In this document: positions 44,874-54,349 of the stretch, in pieces | How the letters are laid out: every line of letters begins with the position of its first letter | How positions within the stretch are numbered: position 1 is the first letter of the stretch | NCBI GenBank assembly: GCA_026770025.1 | Contig: JAMXDE010000049.1 | Span: 62,001-126,000, forward strand | DNA length: 64,000 bases | Reading direction: 5' to 3' | Origin: Craspedostauros australis | Lineage: Eukaryota; Bacillariophyta; Bacillariophyceae; Mastogloiales; Achnanthaceae | Notes under the pieces: generated by a model | Database searches by the model: none | What the model saw: only the letters and a program-made list of their open reading frames with translations | Told to the model about the DNA's origin: nothing | Translations under genes and position numbers: made by a program

Positions 44874-46739
44874 CTAGTAGCGTCTGCCATGACGCCGTTG
44901 CTTGGCGTGGCGAACCCACTGATTGGGCATGTCGACGTAGACCTTGCGCTTTTCCAGGTAGGGAGCGAATTCGTCGCCGTTGCTGGGCGAATGCGCCGCA
45001 TGGAAGGCCTCAATGACATGGCGATCGACGACACCCAGGTTGGCCGCCATGTCCCAGAGCGTGACGGTGATGTTGCCGCGCGTGCGACAGGGAGGCAGGA
45101 GGAGGCGGACGATCTGCAGCATGTAGGTGATGGTGGCGGCGTTGCGTTGGAGACGGCCCGTCTCGCTGTGGGTGAGGGCGTCGAGGAGTCCGAAGGCGTT
45201 GGCCAAGGCCTGATCCCGACGTTCCTCGTGCTTCTCCCACTGGATGGGCATGTTGGCGATGCATCGCAGGACGGCGTTGTAGGATTGCATGGTGGGGACG
45301 GTGTGGGGGTTGGTGTTGTGTTTGTCGCCACCATCGAGCTGATGCGCGGCGTGGATGGTGCGGAGGACGTCGGAAACATCGTCGGGTGACCAGGAGACGG
45401 AATCGGGTTCGTGGATGGTGACTGCCGCCATGGCGTCCAGGAGGATATCGTAGCACGCCGTGGATGCACCCGGCGGCGCAAAGTCTTTGGTTGTGTCGCG
45501 CTCGCCGAGATCGAGGTTGGGGTTAGATTCTCCGTCTTCTTGCTGGACTTCCTCGCCGTTGCGATTGTCTTTGCGATTGTCTTTGCGATTGTCGTTGCGA
45601 TTGTAGTTGTCGTTACGATTGTAGTTGTCGTTGCGATTATCGTTGCGATTGTCGTTGTCGTTGTCAATGCGATTGTCAATGCGAATATCATTGCGATTGT
45701 AGTTGTCTTTGCGATTGTCATTGCGATTGCGATTGTAGTTGTCATTGCGATTATCATTGCGATTGTCGTTGCGATTATCATTGCGATTGTAGTTGTCGTT
45801 GCCAGTGTTATTGACACGCGACTCAGCAGGCACGGAGACATCGATGGGAGCATCCACCGCAAAATTCACGGGCACCGAATCGAAGAAGGGATTGTCTTCC
45901 ATGCGCTTCGATCGTTTCGCTGCCAGCTTGGCCTGCAGGGCCTTCTCCTTCTGCTTGGCAGCCAGCTTGGAGTGTCGCAGGTCCATGTAGGCGCTGCCCT
46001 CCTCTTCGAGCCTCTTGATGATGGCCTGCATGAGCATGATGTGATGCGTGGGCTGCAACGGGGATGGCTGCGAGGACGCGTCGCCGTTGGCCGCCTTGAT
46101 CTCCTCCTCGTCCTCCGCAACGATGGAATGGGGAATGTGGCTGGCGTGGCCCCTGAGGAGGTACTCCGCCAGCTGAACGGCATGGTTGGCAGCGTGCCAC
46201 GCATGGTCCGAGCTTTGCGCGAAGTCGGCGCCGCCGTCCTTGGTGTCGTTGTCTTCGTAGACGAAGAGCGATCCCACGTCCGCATGCAGCATCTGGTCAG
46301 TGAGGTGCTGGAGCTCGTCAATGTCGGTGCAGACCCTAGGGGCTTGCTTTCGGGAGTGGCGCGTTGGGAGGCCACCGCCGCCGTTGCTGGGAGTGGCCTG
46401 CTTCTGCTTCTGCGGTGGCTCCGATGCAGTTGCAGTTGCAGTTGGAGCCGTAGTTGGAGTGGAAGGTGCTGCGCTAGCGACATCGTCCGCAGAGGACTTG
46501 AGAGCAGTTGCTGCGCTGCTGAACGCACCGTTCTGCTCATGCTGATATCCATGCTGATGTCCATGCTGATGATTGTGCTGCGCTTGTTGTCCAGCACGGA
46601 ACTGAGTCTGCGCAGTCACGATCGTGCATGCAGGTCTGACGCAAGCTGGTGAGGCTGACAAGGGCAGGAGATGCCGCCGTGTTGGCGTGGACCAACAGCG
46701 AGCCGCGAAGCTCCGCACGACACTCCGGCTTCGAATCAT
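44874..46739 (-). CDS. Mitochondrial PPR-like protein with an Asn/Asp/Arg/Tyr repeat insert
   Basis: A 621-residue protein. Its N-terminus (MIRSRSVVRSFAARCW) is an Arg/Ser/Ala-rich amphipathic presequence typical of mitochondrial import. Residues 50-140 are low-complexity, 140-300 helical. Residues ~309-395 are a near-pure Asn/Asp/Arg/Tyr tract encoded by a 9/12-bp minisatellite. The C-terminal ~200 residues contain TMQSYNAVLRCIANM, ATITYMLQIVRLLLPP and similar helix pairs that read as PPR motifs. PPR proteins bind organellar RNA in processing, editing or translation; a role in mitochondrial RNA metabolism is inferred. The frame is open throughout, so the insert is translated, and its unit lengths (multiples of three) preserve the frame. 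A GCAGAGTAGAGTAGAGCGG purine tract precedes the start on the coding strand. Confidence 0.78.
   Translation of the reverse strand: MIRSRSVVRSFAARCWSTPTRRHLLPLSASPACVRPACTIVTAQTQFRAGQQAQHNHQHGHQHGYQHEQNGAFSSAATALKSSADDVASAAPSTPTTAPTATATASEPPQKQKQATPSNGGGGLPTRHSRKQAPRVCTDIDELQHLTDQMLHADVGSLFVYEDNDTKDGGADFAQSSDHAWHAANHAVQLAEYLLRGHASHIPHSIVAEDEEEIKAANGDASSQPSPLQPTHHIMLMQAIIKRLEEEGSAYMDLRHSKLAAKQKEKALQAKLAAKRSKRMEDNPFFDSVPVNFAVDAPIDVSVPAESRVNNTGNDNYNRNDNRNDNRNDNRNDNYNRNRNDNRKDNYNRNDIRIDNRIDNDNDNRNDNRNDNYNRNDNYNRNDNRKDNRKDNRNGEEVQQEDGESNPNLDLGERDTTKDFAPPGASTACYDILLDAMAAVTIHEPDSVSWSPDDVSDVLRTIHAAHQLDGGDKHNTNPHTVPTMQSYNAVLRCIANMPIQWEKHEERRDQALANAFGLLDALTHSETGRLQRNAATITYMLQIVRLLLPPCRTRGNITVTLWDMAANLGVVDRHVIEAFHAAHSPSNGDEFAPYLEKRKVYVDMPNQWVRHAKQRRHGRRY
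45556..45812 (-). repeat. In-frame coding minisatellite (RNDNYN/RNDN units)
   Basis: Tandem 9- and 12-bp units built from CGATTGTCGTTG and CGATTGTAGTTG on the plus strand. They encode alternating RNDN, YNRN and RKDN blocks in the PPR-like protein. Confidence 0.9.
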
Positions 46740-48248
46740 GATGCGCTTGGGAGTATGCTCCGCTCTACTCTACTCTGCTCTGGCTGGCTGGCCGTTCAAT
46801 GGATGCTGAGTGGGGGGATCTTTCGCATCTGCCGCTTCCTCCTGCGCCAACTCATGGTGGGCGCCATGGTCGACATCATCTCCAGCCGTCAACACCATTG
46901 CTCACGACATCGCCGTCACCATCACCACACAACAACACGAGATCTGCTTGTCCATGCCCACGGGAGATGTCCAGACTGCGATCATGCTCAATGTAATCAA
47001 TTCGACTATTTCGATCACTCTTGATTCAATCGTGTAAATGGAAGTTGTGTCAATATATATGTTATTCACTTTAATTTGAAAGGGAGTTTCATCACAGTCA
47101 TCTCGATTGGAGAACAGGTCATTGAAAACACGATCACAAGAACCATTTTGTGAGTGCATTGGGATCACGCTCAACTCAGCGAAGCACGTGCACGTATGAC
47201 GCCAATGGGAGCAAAACACAGTCGACACTTCCAGCCACACAAAATGTCCCCGCCGAATTCTGTTTTCTCTTTCAGATGGCAACAAATACTTGAAGCAAGA
47301 CCAAGCGTGCTTTTGGACGAGAAATGTGCAATGGACCAACGCTGTGGTTGACCAAAGTTGTTCGTGAATCCAAGAATGACGTTGGCGTGTTCGTGATATC
47401 GCTAGATTTCTGTCAGTTGTGACCAATCAGAACTTGTCCACCATTTCGCATCGTGAAGGGCCGAGATGTTCGTATGCAATTTTTCTTTATTATTAAGCCT
47501 GGAGGAGCGAATGATGCGAACGAGCATGACCGTTGATAAGCCGATTGTGATCCTATCTCCCCAGTCACCTTTTTTGGGTGGACTGAACCAAAGCGTTTCC
47601 GATTCATCCAAGTCTCACCAACAAGCCAATGATTTCTCGCAATCTGTTGTGGACCATGACAGAGCTTGTCGGATGTTGTCAGACACGCTGATCTCCGACA
47701 AGGTTCACGGATCAAATCGCGCTGCATTCCTCGTCACAACATGAATTCCGCTCGTGGGTTTTCTTCGTGGGCAACATGGGAGCGCCGGAGGAGCGAGGGA
47801 GATACAGATGGGAGGGAACCATGCCAACGTACAGTGAGTATGGTGCGAGCGACAACCACGAGTAGAGTCGGAATAATAAACACTGAAGAGTATTGGTACT
47901 GAAATGCCGCTGGCAACCATCTGGACTCCCTCTTGCCCAAGCACGTGATACGGAGGACGAACATCACCCAACAGATCCGTGGAACGCACGCGGAGTCCAA
48001 TGTCCGCATGGGCCGCCACTCCAAGGAGAGCAGAACCATGAATCGCGAAGAGATTCCCTCCTTCGCTGACCTGTTGGAAACCATTTCTGTATTGTGCATC
48101 TTGCTGTTGCCGTCTTTGGTATCGTCATCGCTCCCATAAAATTACTCCCATCACTGCTCATCTCGATCACATAATATAAGACAATAGCGCTCCAACACAG
48201 CCAGCAATACCCCCAACTCACTCGCAGCACCATAGCAACACAACCAAC
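46740..48248. promoter_or_regulatory. Divergent intergenic region, PPR-like and cyclase genes
   Basis: It separates two divergent starts. A CTCTACTCTACTCTGCTCTGG tract lies at about 46766-46786 just upstream of the PPR-like start. Short frames between 46.9 and 47.9 kb on both strands show no motif. Confidence 0.4.
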
Positions 48249-51200
48249 ATGGGAACAATGGCATCCGAAAACACGCCAGCCAATGCGCAGAGAACAGAGA
48301 TGCAAGGCGTTCCGCAGGACATGGGCGACTCGGATGGGGGATACAGCAGCACCTCATCTCATTTCTCCTCCAACTCGTCAACAAGCCCTGGTGCCAGTCA
48401 GGTCTCCGACATGCAACGATCCACCGAATCTCCTGACGGCAACAGCAGCAGCTACCGCCGTCGGTCCAACAGGATCTCGGGTGTGGAGTCGAGGCGTCTC
48501 TCGTGGCTGCGGGTCGTCGTCTTTGGCTGTCTCCTCGCCTCTGCCTTCGCCACGGCTGGATTGGTCTACCGCTACATCCGCCTGGATCAGGAGAGGGACT
48601 TTCGGGATCAGTACGACTCTCACGTAAGTCTCCTCCTTCTCAACTTTATGTTGCTACTGTTAGGTCGTATAATGCTCATGTTCGCACCTATGCTTGAGTG
48701 ATAGTGCGGGCACGAGTGCGGCATGGACCTCCAGTGTTCTCACCTCGTCTCTTCTTCCAACACACTTCGCTTTCGCATTCCACGGTACATACTATTCTGT
48801 GCTTCACCACTATACGTACACAACTTCAGTCCAACCGGGTCTTCCAGCTCTTTCACAAGTCGCTCGATGACATGCTCAGGGCATTGGACAACTTCTCCAT
48901 GTCCATCACCATGTACGCCAAGGAATCAGGCTCCACCTTTCCCAATGTCACCGTTTGTAAGTATAACATAATACCATACAGCGCAGCACGGTCGAGCGGA
49001 TGCAGCACGCTGCCTGCTCCAACCCATCCAATCTCTGCTCGTTGTTCATCATACATTCATCACTGTGCTTCGCACAAGTACTTTTCATTCTCTGACCACC
49101 ATCTATGCTGCTCTACTCTACTCTACGAAACACTGCCGCACACACTGCCGCACACACTGCTGTACACACTCGTACACACTGCTGTGTTCGACTATTATAC
49201 ATTCGATTCCATTCCAACCACAGCCAACTTCGAGGTGAGAGGAGCCAACGCCCGCATCCTGTCAGAGGCATCGCTCATCTACTACCTCCCGCTCGTCAAC
49301 GATGAAGATCGTCTCGGGTGGGAGGCATACTCGCGCGAAAACTATCAGCAAGTCAGGGAGTCTCATGTGAGGGATACGGAGTTCAGACTGGACCAGGATC
49401 GACGATTCGGATACGGCGACGGGGGCCGGGCACTTCATAGCGCGGGTCAAGCGGATCAAGCGCACCCGCTTCCCACCCCTCATGGTCCCCAGGATCGCCG
49501 TCTGCATCTCAACGGCGGCAAAATGCATCCGTGGATTCACACGTACGATTACACGGAAGACCAAGGCCCAGAGAAGCCTTTGCCGTACGGAACAGGCCCC
49601 TTCCTGCCGCTGTGGCAGATGTCACCAGCGCTCAACCTCACGGACGTCGTCAACATGGACTTCTTGAGATTCCCACACCTGACTGAAGGGCTCGAAGCCT
49701 GCATGACCACGGGCGAAGCGATCGTCGACAAGGCGCACAACCTCCAGGATCCCAATCCGGAAGAATCCCTCGGAGAAGTCAACAACGACATATTCGCATC
49801 CATCCTCGCTCTGGGACAGTTCCGCCATGACAGCGGGGATTACTTGGGAGACCCGGTCAGCGCCATGAACTACCCCGTCTTCGACACCTTCGATGTCACC
49901 AGCCGAAAGGTCGTGGGCGTGGTGTACAGCATCGTGTACTGGAGGTTGCACTTTCGCAACCTCCTTCCCGACGATGTGTCCGGCATCGTCTGCGTCGTCA
50001 CCAACCGCCACGGCCAGGAATTCTCCTTCCGCGTCGACGGTACCGAGGTCACCTACCTGGGCAAGTCGGATCTGCACGATCCCAGCTACGACTCCATGGT
50101 GCGCGAGGCCGATCTGGTGCAGTACATCAACTCCATCAAGTCCCCGCAGACACGATCGTACACGGCCGCGGAGCTCAACAAGGAATTCGGTGGCTACAAG
50201 CTGCGGGTGTACCCAACATCCATGCTCGAGGACGATTACATCACGTCGAAGCCGTTGCTGTACGCCGGGATTGTCCTCGCCGTCTTCCTCTTCACGTCCG
50301 CTGTGTTCATCCTGTACGATTGCCTCGTCGAGAAGCGGCAGCGTGTTGTGATGGATCAGGCGTTGAAATCGGACGCCGTCGTGTCGTCGCTGTTCCCGGA
50401 GACCGTGCGAGAACGATTGTACGGAGAGCATGGCAAGCGCACGCCTGGGCAGGAGGGCAAGCCCCACGGCGCCGTCAAGAACCCGCTCAGCCAAGCCAAG
50501 TGGAAGTACTCGAGCAAGGCGGGTGATCATTCGGAGAGCGCCAGCACTTCCCTGCGAGATGACAACAAACCGAGCGATGGATCCATGAAGAAGACGGGCG
50601 AGAGGTTCAGCACCACGCCCATCGCGGATAAATTCGAGCACACGAGCATCCTGTTTGCAGACATCGCCGGATTCACGCGTTGGAGTTCCTCGCGGACTCC
50701 AGAGGACGTGTTCCATCTGTTGGAGACGCTGTACGGAGGCTTCGACCGTCTGGCCCGCCGTCGCAAGGTGTTCAAGGTGGAGACCATTGGAGACTGCTAT
50801 CTGGCCGCGACTGGATTGCCAGCACCGCAGGTACGTCTATTCGTACCACACACATGGCACATTCACATTTTGAAGTGACTGTGTGATTCCATTGGTTCCG
50901 CACCGTAGCCGTTATCGAATCATGACATTGGCATGTACACAGCATCAGCTCACCTCCCGCTCTCTCTATCTATCTATCTATCTATCGATCTCTTCTCCGA
51001 CATTCACTGCACGGTGCTCGTGCGAACACGCAACACGCAACACTCTCCTCGTGACCAAATGCAACGTGCGACACACACGGCAGGTTGAACATGCCGTGAT
51101 AATGTGCCGATTCGCAAGCGATTGCCTGAGGAAGATCCATCACATCCTGACGGAGCTGTCGCAGGAGCTTGGCAAGGACACGATGGATCTGGCGATGCGC

Positions 51201-51542
51201 ATCGGAATCCACTCCGGTCCTGTGACTGCCGGTGTGCTGCGCGGTGAGAAATCCCGCTTCCAGCTGTTCGGCGACACCGTCAACACGGCCTCGCGGATGG
51301 AGAGCACGGGCGAGAAGAACCGCATCCACTGCTCCCAGTCCACGGCGGATGAACTGATCATGCACGGTTGGGGGCGGTGGCTGTCCGCTCGCAAGGGGTT
51401 GGTGTCGGCGAAGGGCAAGGGGGAGATGCAGACGTACTTCGTGTCGTTGGAATCGTCGGAGAGAACGAAGCGAGTATCGATGAGCGAAAGCAACCAAGGC
51501 AGCAGCAGTCATCCTGACGAACCGTCCGAGAGCTATGAATGA
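48249..51542 (+). CDS. Receptor-type class III nucleotidyl (probably guanylyl) cyclase, four exons
   Basis: An 855-residue product from exons 48249-48623, 48830-48956, 49224-50830 and 51084-51542. The introns (206, 267 and 253 bp) have GTAAGT, GTAAGT and GTACGT donors and CAG acceptors, and frame is kept across all joins. The protein has a Ser-rich cytosolic N-terminus, a membrane helix at ~88-110, a ~400-residue extracytosolic domain (with GPFLPLWQMSP and KSDLHDPSYDSM as seen in related algal receptors), a second helix at ~512-536, and a catalytic domain at ~640-845. Catalytic features are FADIAGFT and KVETIGDCYLA (metal Asp residues) and FGDTVNTASRMES (transition-state Asn and Arg). The base-selecting residues are Glu (KVETIGD), as in guanylyl cyclases, and Gln (RFQLFG) where these have Cys and adenylyl cyclases Asp. 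cGMP is the likelier product, but this is not certain. The region around 49350-49490 has doubtful frame. Confidence 0.9.
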
Positions 51543-52320
51543 ATAAATGAATCGATGTAGTGGATGCAGTGGATGCAATAGGTGCAATGGATGCAATGGA
51601 TGCGCCGAGAGCCACAGGGGAGAAGGAAGATAGGGGGACTTGCAAAGCCATGCGAATCAAGGTATGCACGTACGCACGATGTGAGGGGAAGGGAACCATT
51701 TGTCATAGAACTATCGTGCTATACTAGTACGAGAATGGAACACCGTGTTTGAACCATAGCCTGATGGAGTACTTGAGAGCACCATCATGCTGTTATACGT
51801 ACGAGTATTATTCATTTCTACATCTTGCCATTATGTGATTGTATGCACTCTGCTCGGATGTACTGGTGTGTTGCCATCCTTTTGGCGAGATCGACGGACA
51901 TATCAAAGCTGTGCGAGAAGTCTGCGAAGCTGCAAAGAGACGAAGCTGCTCATGGGTGCACTCATAGCTCATACGCCCGTGAGTAGGGTGTAAGACAAGA
52001 GTACTGCAGTGGCATGCTGGATGCCTCTCCCACTATTGTTCACAAATTGCCCGGCATCGCTCCCAATGCTGGGAGGAGCCACAGAAACAATTCGGTCATT
52101 CAGAGCGCTTGATCTTTGCCTTCGCTTCACTTCCGTCCCCACGCGTCTCATTCCGTTCCTCTCATCGATGCTGCTGTCGATGTTGACGCGATGATACTCT
52201 TCAAATATAATATAATCGAATGCAGTACGTACGTATGGTACGCCTGCACATCGCGCAATGCCATGCAACGCAACGCGATGCAATCCTGATGCGATGCGAA
52301 AGGAAGCCGCAAGCACAGGT
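51543..52320. other. Convergent intergenic region, 3' flank of the Sec-DsbA candidate
   Basis: This is the space between two convergent stops. If the minus-strand gene is a selenoprotein gene, its SECIS element should lie here. A hairpin candidate at 52038-52099 on the minus strand has a 7-bp stem (CGAATTG with CAATTTG) flanked by TGAC and TGAA, but no clear AA apical motif at the usual distance. Tandem GGATGCAAT/GGTGCAAT repeats lie at about 51558-51603. No gene is seen. Confidence 0.4.
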
Positions 52321-53019
52321 TTATGCTTGGGCCGCCTCTTCCAGCTGCTCCGCGATGACATCGGCCGGGTAGGCACCGGAGAAGGCCGTGGGGGTCTGGT
52401 TCGGCTTGTTGGAGTCGATGACGACGAAGGGCACGCCGCGCACACCGAACTTCCTGCGGGTGGCGTCCACCTTCTTCGTGACCTCGGCCTGCTTGTCTGG
52501 CGTCACTGCGGCCGCGACTTCTTCCGCAGACACATCCACGGCCTTGGCAAAGGTAGCGAGTACTTCGGTATTCGAGATGTCAGCGCCCTCCTCGAAGTAC
52601 TTCTGGTACATGACCTCCATGAGACGGTTGGCCTTGTCGTTGGCGTCAGCGCCGCCGTTTTGCTGGACGTAGTCGATGAGGGCGTGCGCCTTGTGCGTGG
52701 CGTAGACGTTGCGATCTGGGTCCCACTTGATGCCGTTCTCGCGCCCCATCTTGTTGAGGGGGGCGTTGGGATCCCTGAGCCTCGCCGCAGCAGCAGGACC
52801 GTACTTGCCGGCCAGGTGCTCCTCGATGGTCTCCGGCTTGGCCGTGGGATCCATCGAGGGATTGAGGTAGAAGGGCAACCACTCGAGGGCGATCTTCACG
52901 TTGGCCGAAGCGCTTGCTTTCTGCAAGTGCCTCAGCACAACGTAGCAGAAGGGTCACACGACGTCGCTGATCACGCGGACCCGCACGGGCTTGGTTGCTG
53001 CGGTTGCTGCCGAGCTCAT
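52321..53019 (-). CDS. DSBA/FrnE-like thioredoxin-fold oxidoreductase, candidate selenoprotein (U-x-x-C)
   Basis: A 232-residue protein if TGA at codon 22 (plus positions 52954-52956) is read as selenocysteine. The start is ATG at 53019: MSSAATAATKPVRVRVISDV, then V, TGA, and PFCYVVLRHLQKA. FrnE/DSBA-like proteins have SDVVCPWCY here, so TGA replaces the first cysteine of CxxC while the second Cys (residue 25) is kept. Downstream the family features are complete: a helical insertion (WLPFYLNPSMDPTAKPETIE, NPNAPL-like loop), AHALIDYVQQNG, MEVMYQKYFEEGADIS and GVRGVPFVVID with the cis-Pro loop. Read from the first codon after TGA the protein would lose its first strand and the active site, so decay is a poor explanation. 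An ordinary gene call would truncate it. The likely role is a thiol/selenol oxidoreductase; compartment unclear, with no signal peptide seen. Confidence 0.85.
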
Positions 53020-53036
53020 CTTGCTTCGAGTCTACC

Positions 53037-53107
53037 TGATGTGTTCAACGATTGATGTGTTCAACGATTGATGTGTTCAACGATTGATTGATGTGTTCAA
53101 CGACTGA
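53037..53107. repeat. 16-bp tandem repeat upstream of the Sec-DsbA candidate
   Basis: Four to five copies of TGATGTGTTCAACGAT, one with a 4-bp ATTG expansion and the last degenerate. The array begins about 18 bp upstream of the start codon, so it probably lies in the 5' untranslated region or promoter. Confidence 0.9.
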
Positions 53108-54349
53108 TGTGCTGAATAGTCTATCGGAAGATCCTTCTTACCTTTCAACTGTCGCAGCGTATCTGTTTTATGGCAGCTTCATCAGCATCAACACCAAAAT
53201 CAGCGCCATCCACCAATGCACATCGACAGCAACATCTCCAATGTCAGCAACATGAACGGCGTCGACAACGCCATCGCCATCGCCACGTCCCACGTCAACA
53301 GACAACACGTCTGCGAACGAGAAGGAGGAGCGAGAGCGGTATCACAGAAACTGCCAAGGAACACACCATGGTGCGCATACTATCGACGCGATGAGAAGCG
53401 TCCTTGCATGTCGCCGTCCTTGTTCTCCGGAACCACCTTAACTTCACCGTTTGGAGTGAAGTGACAAGCGGGAAGTTGACATCTAGTGCAACGACTATTC
53501 GGCAGAATTCGATCGAATTCCGAGGAGGGTCACCCTCTTGGCAGCATCGACCTGGTCGACCACAGGCTTGTCGATTCCATCGACCAACTCGAACAGTTGA
53601 GAATGTGACAACCATGTCGGATACTCTACTAAATTTTGTATTGGTTTCAGACATGCCAAAACTTCGTTCTTGGTTCTTCTTGAGGTTCGCATTGGGTTCC
53701 CATTATTATCTTCTCGTCGGCAATAGTAATGTTGATCGTTCTCTGGCTTTGCCTTTCTGTCCTTGTGCACAATCTGGCGCCTGCGTTCAGGTTGTCATGT
53801 ATTCTATTCTACAATCTATTTGCTGTGATGGTGGAGTGCGGGTTGGCACAGTTGCTCATGCAATGGTCTTCGAGCAGAGTCACTGTTGGCACAACAAGTA
53901 CATGTGATTGTGGAAGCAAAGGTGTTGAGTTGGTGCTGTTGGGGAGTGTTGCAGCCGTACCGTCTCTGTTGTTGGCGAAACCAAGCAAAGCATCTCAGAA
54001 TTCAGTTGAAGAAAGATGTGTTCGTTGACGTCATCGCGACTTTGGGGTGTTGACACATATTTCTCTAGATTGTTCGTTGTAGACTTCTCGTCCATGTCTT
54101 CAAAAGATGCCACCAACCGGACATCAAAAAGAAAAATCCAAATGACCGGCGTCGGTTGTTTGCCACCGACAACCAAACCAAAAGAAACGAAGCCAACACA
54201 CACAAGAATGCATGTGCAAGAGGAGACAGGAGAGCTCACAAAAACAAGAGACAATCACCATACCAATCCTCGTGGTTCATCTAATACTTCATCACACAGC
54301 GTCTCGCTCTTTGCCTCTTCACCCTCACCCTTCGCCCTTCACCAGCACC
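53108..54349. other. Divergent intergenic region, Sec-DsbA candidate and ankyrin gene
   Basis: Frames around 53.2-53.9 kb lack domains and consistent codon use. No gene is called. Confidence 0.45.

Noticed and set aside
45411-46652. Plus-strand 413-codon frame rich in IVVAIV repeats
   Set aside because: It is the antisense reading of the Asn/Asp/Arg minisatellite and flanks of the PPR-like gene; its apparent membrane segments are artefacts of the repeat.
52321-52938. Shorter version of the DSBA-like gene beginning after the TGA
   Set aside because: It would start at a GTG codon and lack the first strand and the active site, whereas the frame upstream of the TGA encodes exactly the missing family N-terminus.
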